Part shown: positions 27,101 through 34,281 of the stretch, piece after piece
Numbering within the stretch: position 1 is the first letter of the stretch
How the letters are laid out: every line of letters begins with the position of its first letter
Origin: CAZMFZ01 sp964565665
GTDB lineage: Bacteria > Bacteroidota > Bacteroidia > Cytophagales > UBA9547
NCBI GenBank assembly: GCA_964565665.1
Contig: CAZMFZ010000002.1
Span: forward strand, 3,993 to 67,992
Reading direction: 5' to 3'
DNA: 64,000 nucleotides
Notes under the pieces: model-generated
Seen by the model: only the letters and a program-made list of their open reading frames with translations
Database searches by the model: none
What the model was told of the DNA's origin: nothing
Translations under genes and position numbers: made by a program

Positions 27101-28561
27101 AATCAAGACAAGGTAGTATTGCGTATTACTGGAGGGGTAGGGTGTATAAATTCGGCACAAAGTAATGATGTGAACTTGGTAGTAAATGCAATAGTAACAC
27201 CAACTTCCACATTGAATTACACTTCAAATACCATTTGTGGAGGAAATACAGTTTTGGTTTCTTCAAGCATCACAGGTGGCGGTTTGGCACCAGCATACAG
27301 TTGGAAAATAAATGGTGTAAATGCAGCTACTTCTACCACATTGCAGTTTGTGCCTATCAACAACCAAACAGTTTCTCTAGAATTAACCTCTAGCGAAAAA
27401 TGCCTTACCGTAAGCAATCCAATAATTACTTCAGCTGGAATAATATTTACAGTATTAGAAAGCTTTACCCCAACGGTTTCTATTGCAGTATCAGATACTT
27501 TAATTTGCACGTCTAGTATCGTGACAGTGACAGGCTCAATAACCAATGGAGGAAGCAGCCCAGCATTAGTTTGGCTTGAAAACGGTACTGTAAATAACAA
27601 TGACAATGGTAATTTGATTCTTGTTAGCCCTAGTAAAACGGCTTCGTACCAACTTAGATTAATCACCACGGCCGCCTGCGCTACCGCCTCAGAAGTATTA
27701 TCCAATATGGTAACAATAGTGGTCAATGAAGTTTCAGGGGGTGAAATAGATCTGTCTGCAAGCACCCAAACCGTTTGTATCGGATCAATGGCTACCATTG
27801 TGTTGAAAAATGCAAGCGGAACTATTACCTGGCAAAGTAAATTACCAGCCGAACCAGAAACAGCCTGGACAAACACCACAGATGTGAACGATAGCTTGGG
27901 GGTTTACCGCATAAAAAACGCAGTCACACCGCGCCAATACAGATCAAGTGCCAGCTCTCCTATTTGTGGTCAACCTCTATATAGCTCCAACTCCATAGCC
28001 GTAAGCGTAGATCAGCTAACCAAAAGTGGTACAGCCACCGCATCGACAGAAGAGTTGTGTAACGATGGAAAATTCTCCTTAAAATTGACAAATTACTTGG
28101 GAAATAACATCAAATGGCAGGTAAGCAGGGATTCCGTTACGTTTGAAGAATTTAATTCAAGCATCAATGATGCTGATATGCTTCTTGCTGAATTAGATAT
28201 TCGCCAATACGAAAGTAAATATTACTACCGTGCCCAAGTGAAATCGGGCGTCTGCCCTAATGTAGCTACCAACATTGTAGTAATTAGTGTTTGCGGATCA
28301 AACAACTTCATTCCCAATGGTTTTACTCCCAATGGAGACAAGACAAATGCTTATTGGGATTTAAGTAGTATCCGTTTGCTCGATCAAGCTTCCATTAAGG
28401 TATTTGATCGCTACGGTGGACAAGTGTTTGAAAGCACTGGTAAGAACTTCAAGGATACCCCGTGGGACGGTGACAACCTGCCTGCTGCTACTTATTGGTA
28501 TATAATCGATAGAAAAGATGGCTCAAAGATTTTAAGAAGCTCAGTAACGATCTTTAAATAA
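18113..28561 (+). CDS. giant T9SS-secreted adhesin: Calx-beta repeats, PKD, Ig-like repeats, type B C-terminal signal
   Basis: 3482 residues. A Sec signal peptide (MKTKFTILLFSLFAACSLR..AFAQ) opens the protein. Then come seven Calx-beta-like repeats of about 130 residues (about 265-1215), a pilin/cohesin-like beta domain (about 1217-1355) and an OB-fold-like segment (about 1370-1470). A FTWDGGAGTSNWNDALNWSP module begins at about 1592 and leads into a long beta region. A PKD domain (about 2061-2141), two NAG-type modules (to about 2311) and ten Ig-like repeats of about 90 residues (about 2313-3205) follow. The end (about 3400-3482, NNFIPNGFTPNGDKTNAYW...IKVFDRYG) is the gliding-motility-associated CHU_C domain, the type B T9SS sorting signal. 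The product should be a cell-surface or released adhesin. A PorP/SprF gene follows. Confidence 0.93.
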   Translation: MKTKFTILLFSLFAACSLRTAFAQNPILITATGVAGKYSQDFNTLPNSGTNPSATFISSNDFYGVPGLRGFVQNGMPSISGSPKSYYDDGNLDGAVLTNRFVMSYGASGDNDRAIGAVTYRTRFGFRFKNNTGKVITKLTIQYTGEQWRQGATLLNPGLTFFYVPTKFFLPPLQSFNNLTGNVKVPELNFSAIRTGIVATPLNGNDIANQKVILASFPINLANGDEILLGWEGNGTFNGSPPPVIVPFDDFHGLAIDNFSLVAEAQSFPTFISANNFPPTLAEGGGVYTVNVNLVNPSATSSTTIDIVPSLSSANPDVSGLDYNYTPSTLTFAPNQSQASFFINILPHTNYYGVGTFKLEIANLRDNPNAIYPNGIFDGSNPGVPSSIIPGIGAQIYTYSDNKLKTEVIASFKSALNLSLVGSDLQITEGTGNIFVKLKIKNPSLTVPTLVQFDGGNFISKPFPDANFYGAANADYGMLFDTLSVYPASPSIIFPAGLYPAGFDGDTLIEVKIKDDLMPELTENALIGVNVSGGTSVLGRQPELTELKFKIVDNDFRTSVSINTTINFTNPIVDEAVGNYVLNIDYDNSFVPQAAILGIGFDDLATQALVAPPSTLAIVNGADISFTDQFFNIPANSKGVISVTIPILDNVIFDQPVRKGVVSLKSLTGGKNPLVGIESGATFFDPNPVNSNKSLELTITEDDNRTNVNFSSIGSTSIETISGPFIIPIVLTNPSPTDTTFVTISDAGGDAVAGVNYTINKFVIKYPPGSTTPLEDIAITLINNLMPINISKRIRILIAGVTGGQGNPTFSNNPFEFTIKGGAPISMTQVKILKMGIVRSVFENVGVLTFNIGILNPSKTVPTFGQIAASSNGSAIEGINYSFPTTSFSFPATGIDPTPALDDIEGVITMAINILADGIPARPTLTLITLIKSVSGGDFASIKDTTLNIFSFTTRIRDADLQTSIRIVTKSIAVNESSGFATFTFSITNPSAINPTTVNLNLATASASDAALNTSDFTLNPTPYTIVFPANSGANQVVNIPIVNDNSVEIQEFAVFQLENIGGGLNATTTILGGNQIELTINDDDKSPVLSFDSEVSGAFEGTIAVRKIKIFNPSTTFPTVVDVSVTGFGGAVSGVNYNPIATLTGGSLVNINALFTVTFPAGSAITQDISIKLLQDGVFNSGYQIESRLLNPRGGSSASLDPLGSFNSFRIFNSDLDLRTSGDGTATVVNGSSSTLQGTQIWTSNSANQTVDINIRTGNQFTGNGSSAINNVDIEIPSGWNASSANVQFIGRGYGSATYNLIGNSLSIQNTSLVGQFFESQGTIRISGLTTPIPASNSTGQYIFGIKTSTNGFAPASIAGIFNGYVTIPIAQANQFGQGKTLAVSGTVQSLPDDVTGNTITLAMQDNDTPFSGMFVQAIDNVSGTVVNRNLPRYAIGDSIIAFGTLIITDNVLKGISRNTFFVGKSLNYYAPIIKTFAELTGATSGTPTAVKDQYSGMLMRVKNVTPTAPIGPLWNGGNGFLVKDPSVTQGILQFTGNGISLTALPSNWNTNSPNPVELIGVWQGAIVGSNVWSNMNIQPRNRNDFFANKFTWDGGAGTSNWNDALNWSPDFLPTANDTVVLDNSNLPFFSYKVVLPNTPVLVNSIKIEANSGLTIAFELPNSNTASSALSLNSSSIALEIGKGCTFKNSSGITSSVTEAIAFTGGGKIKIGNLGRYIHNTLSASAGIVNRYVLSALANKGIFEFDVPTNASYDIVTSGISYGSLKLSSVAAGGAKVYSTTMTAPTTISGYLFTDANATFAPSGAGNMTLKGNIYNFGNWIPTASQSINFNRTDSAMVVVGNSIVFRNNVVANVPDRIELNIPITVAGGTFSLTSGKVYLNNGGLRMTNSGNIIGGNASNYFVTNGKDFTKGYVTQNNVGSTALLYPIGSITSYTPLTIQNAGIIDNFKARTLDSLFANASNAGGQTFSGVNRTWLLEEEVAGGSALNLTTQWNTADELPSFDRSNSEITYRVTSSVWQQTALGSASGSNPYTRSLNNFTSLAGLTAFGVVNSTSGLFLERADFKINTLSTCSGITLTFTDLSTGANSFAWNFGAGATPATANTAGPHNVVYTTTGTKIASLDINGGGGTKTKTITNITILQSASIANAGISQSICGTSTTLAATTPTNGTGAWSLVSGGGILVSPFTTTSITALNIPLQSSSVFKWTVSNPQCQPGSTSVVTVTNVSPSVANAGLNQTVCGSAAILSANVLTFGSGLWQVVSGAGAFTSASLPNTSLTALALGANVLRWSTFTPLCTTTSLVTITSNFATTPTVSLLSSLNSTVCAGTVISFTSTGTNVGASPVYSWFRNGAFQNNGTNYSNALANNDQIQAIVSVTGGCFFTNTASTAIYTATVNPNLTPSIAVASNTNTAVCSGTGISFTATGSNIAGGLASYGWYKNNIFQSVSNTYASSVLANNDQITSILSLTGGCFTSTTSSSVAYTATVNPNLTTSVILTSNANSAVCSGTGISFTATGVNTGTSPMYVWSLNGTPVQTGATYSNSNLANSDNIQAFITASGGCFANNTASSAIYVSTVSSPILPSVLLLSSTNTSVCSGTGISFTATGTNLGTTPAYGWYNNGDLVSTGSMFNSNSLANGNQIQAIVTAKGGCFSTPSASSAIFVASINPVFTPNIIVSSTNTTVCSSVLIGFTATGSNAGATPTYAWYNNGAFIGASSVFSSTSLFNNDIITAALTVSSGCFSSNTATSNAVTINILPSVSPTVLIPTTLPAVCAGGSVTVTSAIANAGIITPVYTWFKNGTATGIATNTYIYVPVNGDQVSVKVATDGQCTALTTITSNSLVLNTTLPLTPTVSIIATGGTTLCGGNTSSFTSTIANGGATPVYTWYVNEVAQANTLSTFNFIPSGSDNVKLQLTTSELCVTTITAASNVVNLTVTLSLIPQIVLTSSATILCEGAVVTITSAISNAGSAPTYLWVKNGLSIANGIDRYIFTPTNQDKVVLRITGGVGCINSAQSNDVNLVVNAIVTPTSTLNYTSNTICGGNTVLVSSSITGGGLAPAYSWKINGVNAATSTTLQFVPINNQTVSLELTSSEKCLTVSNPIITSAGIIFTVLESFTPTVSIAVSDTLICTSSIVTVTGSITNGGSSPALVWLENGTVNNNDNGNLILVSPSKTASYQLRLITTAACATASEVLSNMVTIVVNEVSGGEIDLSASTQTVCIGSMATIVLKNASGTITWQSKLPAEPETAWTNTTDVNDSLGVYRIKNAVTPRQYRSSASSPICGQPLYSSNSIAVSVDQLTKSGTATASTEELCNDGKFSLKLTNYLGNNIKWQVSRDSVTFEEFNSSINDADMLLAELDIRQYESKYYYRAQVKSGVCPNVATNIVVISVCGSNNFIPNGFTPNGDKTNAYWDLSSIRLLDQASIKVFDRYGGQVFESTGKNFKDTPWDGDNLPAATYWYIIDRKDGSKILRSSVTIFK
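18915..21760 (+). repeat. seven Calx-beta-like coding repeats
   Basis: Diverged in-frame repeats, each containing a V..N/EG..G....V.L.NPS motif, an FPAG/FAPN turn, a DD/DN......E turn and a final TI.DDD linker. Approximate starts are 18915, 19340, 19770, 20218, 20590, 20985 and 21360. Members of this family bind Ca2+ at the acidic loops. They are well diverged at the DNA level. Confidence 0.8.
25050..27735 (+). repeat. ten tandem Ig-like coding repeats of about 268 bp
   Basis: Repeat starts fall near 25050, 25318, 25588, 25860, 26128, 26396, 26668, 26935, 27197 and 27469, an even spacing of about 262-272 bp. Each unit has a first Cys (VCSGTGISFTATG in the closest copies), a central YxWYxN/G segment, an N(D/S)xI/V turn and a second Cys (GGCF, GQC, ELC), which could form a disulfide in each domain. 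Units 2 to 4 are the most alike, suggesting recent duplication. Confidence 0.85.
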
Positions 28562-28566
28562 AATAA

Positions 28567-28591
28567 AAGCCCCCAATCCCGAAGGGGGCTT
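28567..28591 (+). terminator. GC-rich hairpin after the adhesin gene
   Basis: AAGCCCCC (28567-28574) pairs perfectly with GGGGGCTT (28584-28591), only 6 bases after the adhesin stop. The tail is TAAAA rather than a T-run, so it may be a weak terminator, an mRNA 3' stabiliser or a REP-like element. Confidence 0.55.
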
Positions 28592-28644
28592 AAAACTAAC
28601 TTCAGGGATTTATTAAATTATTAATCAGGAATATGCTTATCCTA

Positions 28645-28682
28645 AACCCCCTTCGGGGGTTGGGGGGCTTTAAACTAACTTT
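28645..28682. repeat. second REP-like palindrome before the porP-like gene
   Basis: AACCCCC-TTC-GGGGGTT (28645-28661) is followed by GGGGGGCTTTAAACTAACTT. The last part repeats the bases just after the first hairpin (28587-28602), so the two hairpin units look like a local duplication. Same class as the 17.3-kb palindromes. Confidence 0.65.
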
Positions 28683-28685
28683 ACA

Positions 28686-29812
28686 TTGAAAAATATCTAT
28701 CTTATTCTCTCTTTGATTGCTGTAATGCATATTGCTGAAGCGCAGCAAATTCCACAGTTTACACAGTATATCCTCAATCCCTTTATTGTGAATCCTGCGT
28801 ACGCAGGCACCACCGAGCACTACGATTTAAAAGCCAGTTACCGCAAGCAATGGTTGGGAATTGACGATTCACCTTCAACCATGTACTTTACCGTTCATGG
28901 GCACGTGGGCAAGGAACATCCCCGCATGAGGGGCAAATCCAAAGGTCAAAATACTAGGCATCATGGTATTGGTGCTACAGTAATGAGAGATCAAACTGGC
29001 CCTTTGAGCAACACCCGCATTAGCGCCACTTATGCTTATGACTTAACTTTAACCCAAAACATTCGCATGTCATTCGGAGCCTCAGCAGGAATCAAAAGCC
29101 TTCAGACCGATTTGAGCAAAATAAAATTGAACGATGGCACCAATGACGTAGGTAGCGTATCTAATAATTNNNNNNNNNNNNNNNNNNNNNNNNNNNNNNN
29201 NNNNNNNNNNNNNNNNNNNNNNNNNNNNNNNNNNNNNNNNNNNNNNNNNNNNNNNNNNNNNNNNNNNNNAGCAAAATAAAATTGAACGATGGCACCAATG
29301 ACGTAGGTAGCGTATCTAATAATTCACCAGATTTAAGTTTGGGAGTATACTTGTACAGCAATAAATTCTTTGTAGGGCTGTCTGCCCAGAATTTAATCTT
29401 TACTGAGATAAACAAATCTATCTTCGGGCTGGATAAAAAATACTATAAAAATAACAATTATTATTCTCAACATCTTTTTGTGCAGGCCGGTTATGTGTTC
29501 GCTATAAACGAATTGTTTAGTGTTATACCCTCTACTATGGTAAAATACGCCATTAACACCCCAACACCCAGTGTAGATTTGAATGCAAAGGTTAAATACA
29601 ACAATATGCTATGGGCAGGAATAAATTACAGAACTAATGATGCCGTAGGGGCTTTTATTGGGCTTTTGTTCGATAAAAAATATGAAGTGTCTTACGCATA
29701 CGATTACGGCATTTCAAATATTTCCATTTACGGCTCGGGCAGCCACGAAATAATGATAGGATACAGAATTCAACCCAAATTTGAAGTAAAATCCCCTTCA
29801 GATTACTGGTAG
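28686..29812 (+). CDS. PorP/SprF family type IX secretion membrane protein (interrupted by an assembly gap)
   Basis: The start is TTG at 28686: an in-frame TAA lies 15 bases upstream, and the TTG gives a signal peptide (MKNIYLILSLIAVMHIAEAQ). The hallmark QQIPQFTQYILNPFIVNPAYAG follows, then SYRKQWLGIDDSP and HGIGATVMRD, as in PorP/SprF outer-membrane beta-barrels. These travel with type B T9SS substrates and anchor or help secrete them. The reading frame runs to 29169, meets 100 Ns, and resumes after a duplicated 55 nt. Joining 29169 to 29325 keeps the frame exactly and gives 323 residues, the normal family length. It lies 124 bases after the giant adhesin, its likely client. Confidence 0.88.
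29115..29169. repeat. 55-nt contig-end overlap, left copy
   Basis: This 55-nt sequence, ending directly at the N run, is identical to 29270-29324 directly after it. The length equals a common de Bruijn k-mer size (55), so the copies are the shared end of two contigs, not a biological repeat. Confidence 0.9.
29170..29269. other. assembly gap (100 N), probably false
   Basis: Exactly 100 Ns, the usual placeholder for a gap of unknown length. Because the flanks are the same 55 nt and removal of 155 nt restores one open PorP/SprF frame, no sequence is likely to be missing. Confidence 0.9.
29270..29324. repeat. 55-nt contig-end overlap, right copy
   Basis: Identical to 29115-29169. See the PorP/SprF entry for the frame-preserving merge. 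Confidence 0.9.
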
Positions 29813-29953
29813 AATTGCGGTAGTGAAGTCGTTTGTATTCTTAATTTCGGAGCTGGTGCTGGCATAATGCTCTGTCCTGTTTTTTATTAAAATTTCGGTT
29901 CTAATCTTTAAGAGAAAGACGGTGGGAAAATCATTAAATAACAATATTGTGGT

Positions 29954-29961
29954 TAATTTTG
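29954..29961 (+). promoter_or_regulatory. candidate -7 element for the fecR-like operon
   Basis: TAATTTTG matches TAnnTTTG exactly, but it lies about 145 bases before the fecR-like ATG and no clear -33 box is found. An ECF-dependent promoter, whose consensus is unknown here, is equally plausible for this operon. Confidence 0.35.
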
Positions 29962-30106
29962 CCACGTTGATGTATGCAAAACGAACACACTTGAGTGAAA
30001 AATGTTTATTCCAGAAAATTAATTAGCTTTTTTACAAAATAATGCAGCCGAAATTAAGTAGTTTATGCTGTTAAATCACTCTTAATAGCTGAAACAATAT
30101 CTCATT

Positions 30107-31147
30107 ATGGCTACACTAACTTTAAATGAATCGAAACGAAATTTAATAGTCAAATATTTGGCTAACGAATTGACCTTAGAACAAACAAATGATTTTGATA
30201 AATGGAGAAACGAAAGCGATGTTGAACCCCTAATTCAAGAGGTGAGAAATATTTGGGAAGGATTTAATATTAACGCTTTTGAATTACCTGAAAATGTAAA
30301 AGATGAGGCATACAGCTTACTCCAAAGTAGAATTAAGAAAGCACCTACAACTAAGTTAAATCTGAAGGTAAACAAACCTACAATTAGCGTATTTTTTCTT
30401 CTGAAAATAGCTGCGGTTTTCATTTTTATGCTATTGACCTCAGCCATAATTTACCTTTATATAACACCAGGTAATTTCACTCAACCTATCTCTTTTAGAA
30501 CAATCAATGTAAATAGTGGTACAAAAAAGCAATTGAAATTGCCCGACAATTCTAAAGTTTATGTTAATTCAGGGTCGGTATTAACCTACAACTCTACTTT
30601 TGAAAATGTCCGTATGGTTTCCTTAGCAGGAGAGGCTTTTATTAACGTAGTTCCCGATCCTCAAAGGCCATTTATCGTAAATTGTGGCGACTATAGAGTA
30701 AAAGTGATAGGTACTTCTTTCAATATCAGATCGTATCCTGAAGACAACAACTTCTCGGTGTTTGTAAATGAAGGCATTGTAGAGGTAAGCCACAAAAAAA
30801 GAGTATTAGGCTTGGTAAAGCCTGGGTTTGCTTTGGAAGCAAACAAACAAAAAATAACCTATGAGTTAATGAAGTTAGAGGCTTTAGAAATCCCTGATTG
30901 GAGAAATAATAAGTTGGTATTTAAAAATACAAGCTTTCAAGAAATAAAAAACACGCTGGAGCGACACTACAATGTGAAACTAATACTCGAAAACGACAAA
31001 CTAAACAACTGCTCATTTGCTGGTTCATTCGACAACAGATCAATAGACTACGTTTTGTCAATCATTTCAGAAGTAGGTAATTTTAAATACAAAATTGATT
31101 ACGAAAAAAAAGAAGTAAGCATTTTTGGCAAAGGATGTGAGAATTGA
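30107..31147 (+). CDS. FecR-family anti-sigma factor
   Basis: 346 residues. A cytoplasmic N-terminal region (LIVKYLANELTLEQTNDFDKW, the sigma-binding part) is followed by one membrane helix (about 93-119) and a periplasmic FecR domain. The latter shows TINVNSGTKKQLKLPDNSKVYVNSGSVL, SLAGEAFINV and VIGTSFNIRSY at about residues 130-235. A DUF4974 domain closes the protein (about 265-340: LVFKNTSFQEIKNTLERHYNV). Such proteins hold an ECF sigma factor until the partner TonB-dependent receptor signals that its ligand is bound. It lies 57 bases upstream of that receptor; the sigma gene comes third. Confidence 0.92.
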   Translation: MATLTLNESKRNLIVKYLANELTLEQTNDFDKWRNESDVEPLIQEVRNIWEGFNINAFELPENVKDEAYSLLQSRIKKAPTTKLNLKVNKPTISVFFLLKIAAVFIFMLLTSAIIYLYITPGNFTQPISFRTINVNSGTKKQLKLPDNSKVYVNSGSVLTYNSTFENVRMVSLAGEAFINVVPDPQRPFIVNCGDYRVKVIGTSFNIRSYPEDNNFSVFVNEGIVEVSHKKRVLGLVKPGFALEANKQKITYELMKLEALEIPDWRNNKLVFKNTSFQEIKNTLERHYNVKLILENDKLNNCSFAGSFDNRSIDYVLSIISEVGNFKYKIDYEKKEVSIFGKGCEN

Positions 31148-31204
31148 TATTTTTAACATAAATATTCGTTCCTTTGCAGCATTATATAGCTCCAGATTTG
31201 GATT

Positions 31205-34162
31205 ATGAGTAGGATTAAGCATCTGGTTCTACTTTTTCTTGTCTTCATCAAAGTAGCTTATCCCCAAAAAAAAACCGACAGATTAACTTTTGATTTTTAC
31301 GATACTCCTCTACAAGAATGTTTTGAACAGTTGGAGAAAAGATCGAATTACAGGTTTGTTTACAACGAACAAGTAGTAGCCAAGCAAAAAAACCTCACCC
31401 TAAGATCGAATAAAGTAACTATTACCAAGGCTTTAAGCAAAGTATTGGCCAAAACAAACCTTACCTATGCAATTGCTGGCGATTTGATATTGATAAAAGA
31501 GAAAGACGAGAAAGCAAAAACACTTAAAACCGCAGGCGAAATAGCCGGATATATAAGTAGCGATAAAAATGGCGAGAAATTAACGGGTGCAATTGTCAAA
31601 ATAAAGGATTACAAAGCGGTCACAGACACCAATGGATATTTTAACATTCAAAATATTCCTATCGGCACGCAACCTATTTTTATTTCATACATAGGTTTCT
31701 TCGATTATGTCGATACTTTAAACATAGAAGAGAATCCAAAAAAAGAGATTTATATTTCGATCAAAAAGAACCCGAGCTACTTAGATGAAATTACGGTAAG
31801 GGGCAATAGAATACTAAATCCTGACACAATTGATTTTTTAATTGAGGAGCGGAAACTTTCAATGCTGCTACTGGATGGCGTAGATAGAAAATATATTGAC
31901 CAAAGCGGCAGTATTACTACTCCCGAAGCCTTGCAGCGAATATTAGGAGTGGATGTATCAGGTCAAAGATACCCTGCTGTACGAGGTATGGGAGACGGGA
32001 ATACAATAGTAATGCTCAACGAAATCCGATTAATGCCTATTGCAAATGAAAGAAATGCACTTGGTGTAGATATCATCCCACTTAATCTTCTTGAAGACAT
32101 AAAAGTAGAAAAAAGTGTTTTGCCAAATCGACCTTCGGAAGCAACAGGTGGAATAATAATTTTAAAAACGAAAGATTACCCAGATAGTCTAACTATTGCA
32201 TTTTCGGCACTGGGGGGAATAAATGACAATACATTTGGTGATAATAGCGAGAATGTCAATATCCCAAGTCTTGGATTAATTGGCGAAAATATCCAAAATA
32301 AGCCAACTAGCAATCAAGCTAAGAATTCACTACCTCTAAAACAGCAATATCATTTTTTTATGGGTAACACGCTCACTGTCAATGGAATACCATTCGGTGT
32401 GCTATGTAATCTGAACTATTACAAATCTTCAGATTTTCATTATGGTGAAAATAACTTCTATGGCCTTACTTCAGATTCAACAAAAATTCCCGCATTTAAC
32501 GCTTTATTATTCGACAAGGGTCTCAATATTAATATGGGCAACTCATTGAAAATGAAACTGTTGATGGAGAACGAAATATTGAATTTGGGTGGAATGGCTG
32601 CAATGAATGCAAAGTTATCGCCTAACCATATACTTTCCACTGGCTACCTATTCAATAAGCTTGCAGAGTCACTACAAAGTAAGTCGGAGGGATATGTTAA
32701 AAACCTCAACAATTCGAGTGGAAATAATTTTGCAGAACAGTTATATACATATCGAAACGCAAATGTCATGCACACTTTTTATTTGAAAGGAAATCATTCA
32801 TTTGGAAAGCTGCCAACCAAAACCAAAATAAAGTGGGCCTTGAATTACAATAGGAATGATAAACTCGAACCCAATATCAGTAATACAAAGTCAGCAAAAG
32901 ATAGCATAGGTTTGACATCTTATTACAATAAACTAAACCGATCTTTTCATCAAAATACATTAGGTTATTCGGTCGATTTTATTTTACCTTTAGTTGACGA
33001 TGAATTTCTTCACAAATTCATGGTAGGCACTCAATTTCTTTATAGTTCAAATTTTTTTAATCAAGAACAGTCAACATCTGACTCATCCAATGCACTACTT
33101 TCGAATACACCTATTTTAAAGTACAGCCTACAACAAACCATTGCCAACTATTACGGCATGGCAGAGTTGCAGTTTTCTTCGGTTTCATTTTTATCATTTG
33201 GTTTTAGGTCTGATTTGAGTTCTATCAATACCAAAATTAACACCGCAGACTCATCGCAATTTTCTAATCTCAGAGTAAGTGACTCCTTGTCATCTGCCAA
33301 TTATAACTCTGGAATTCAGCTTTTGCCATCGGCACAGTTTTTATGCAAACCTACAGAAAATTGGTATTTAAGAATTGCCTTTAACAAAACTCTATCTCGG
33401 CCTAACTCAAGTGATATTCTACCCGTTTATTTATTCAACCCCTATTTTCAGGCATTTTCAATAGGGAATAAAACTTTAATAAATGCATACGCCTATAATA
33501 TTGATATGAGAGGTGAATGGTTTAGAAATGAATCAAGCTCAATCGTTTTAGGTATTTTTTATAAATATTTAATAGGGAACTTTGAAAGGGAGTTATACAC
33601 ATACAATAATCAACAATATATTAAGATTGAAAATAGTGAAAATGACGGGCAAGTTTTTGGAGCAGAATTGGAAATTAAACAAAGATTAAGTGAAATATCG
33701 AATTCATTAAAAAACTTTACACTTGGCTACAATATGCTCTTAGCCTTAAGCAGCGTAAAAATCAATTCCGAAAGCTACCAACGCATGTTGATAACAGACA
33801 AAGAAGCTAGTATCTATAGGCCAGTTTTTGAACAACCATCATACATATTCAATTTTAATATAGGTTACGACAACTTTTTTACTAAAACTACAGCCAATAT
33901 TTTTTTGAATGTTGTGGGCGATAAAATAGTAGGGATACTAGGTCAAGGCCAACCCTACATTTACGAGTTGCCTGCACCTAGTCTTGATTTTAACATTTCA
34001 CAGAAGTTATTTAAAGGAGTTTCTTTAAGATTATTCACGAAAAACCTATTCAATCCTTTGCGTATGACCACAAGCAAAATACAAGCTACGAATGAAACCT
34101 ATTTGCATCGTGCTTACCGCTTGGGCAGGCAATTTTTATTGGGCATTACCTATAATTTTTAA
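31205..34162 (+). CDS. TonB-dependent outer-membrane receptor with STN signalling domain
   Basis: 985 residues. Signal peptide MSRIKHLVLLFLVFIKVAYPQ, then an STN domain (about 27-100: LTFDFYDTPLQECFEQLEKR, FVYNEQVV), which contacts FecR. A carboxypeptidase-like regulatory domain (about 107-195: TDTNGYFNIQNIPIGTQ) comes next. The plug includes LQRILGVDVSGQRYPAVRGMG and IKVEKSVLPNRPSEATGG, and a 22-strand-type barrel ends in aromatic FLLGITYNF. It imports an unknown ligand using TonB energy and, with FecR and the ECF sigma factor beside it, should control its own expression. It is not a SusC pair, since no SusD-like gene follows. Confidence 0.92.
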   Translation: MSRIKHLVLLFLVFIKVAYPQKKTDRLTFDFYDTPLQECFEQLEKRSNYRFVYNEQVVAKQKNLTLRSNKVTITKALSKVLAKTNLTYAIAGDLILIKEKDEKAKTLKTAGEIAGYISSDKNGEKLTGAIVKIKDYKAVTDTNGYFNIQNIPIGTQPIFISYIGFFDYVDTLNIEENPKKEIYISIKKNPSYLDEITVRGNRILNPDTIDFLIEERKLSMLLLDGVDRKYIDQSGSITTPEALQRILGVDVSGQRYPAVRGMGDGNTIVMLNEIRLMPIANERNALGVDIIPLNLLEDIKVEKSVLPNRPSEATGGIIILKTKDYPDSLTIAFSALGGINDNTFGDNSENVNIPSLGLIGENIQNKPTSNQAKNSLPLKQQYHFFMGNTLTVNGIPFGVLCNLNYYKSSDFHYGENNFYGLTSDSTKIPAFNALLFDKGLNINMGNSLKMKLLMENEILNLGGMAAMNAKLSPNHILSTGYLFNKLAESLQSKSEGYVKNLNNSSGNNFAEQLYTYRNANVMHTFYLKGNHSFGKLPTKTKIKWALNYNRNDKLEPNISNTKSAKDSIGLTSYYNKLNRSFHQNTLGYSVDFILPLVDDEFLHKFMVGTQFLYSSNFFNQEQSTSDSSNALLSNTPILKYSLQQTIANYYGMAELQFSSVSFLSFGFRSDLSSINTKINTADSSQFSNLRVSDSLSSANYNSGIQLLPSAQFLCKPTENWYLRIAFNKTLSRPNSSDILPVYLFNPYFQAFSIGNKTLINAYAYNIDMRGEWFRNESSSIVLGIFYKYLIGNFERELYTYNNQQYIKIENSENDGQVFGAELEIKQRLSEISNSLKNFTLGYNMLLALSSVKINSESYQRMLITDKEASIYRPVFEQPSYIFNFNIGYDNFFTKTTANIFLNVVGDKIVGILGQGQPYIYELPAPSLDFNISQKLFKGVSLRLFTKNLFNPLRMTTSKIQATNETYLHRAYRLGRQFLLGITYNF

Positions 34163-34281
34163 GACGCAATGTTGCTAATTTATTAACGAATTGTTAACAT
34201 TTTATTAATTCCATTTTTATATTTTCGCCATTTGGTGGGTATGGGTATATTTGAGTTAATTAGGAATAAAGTGAGACCTTA

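Noticed and set aside
25050..27735. Regular 268-bp repeats considered as CRISPR or satellite DNA
   Set aside because: The units are diverged coding repeats in one open frame, without short identical repeats and unique spacers.
27217..27879. 220-codon ORF antisense to the adhesin
   Set aside because: It runs over the Ig-like repeats in an antisense frame; long antisense ORFs are expected there because the sense codons lack certain triplets. Several other antisense ORFs in 18-28 kb are of the same kind.
29115..29324. 55-nt duplication as a biological tandem repeat
   Set aside because: The copies abut a 100-N placeholder, and merging them restores a normal-length gene in frame.
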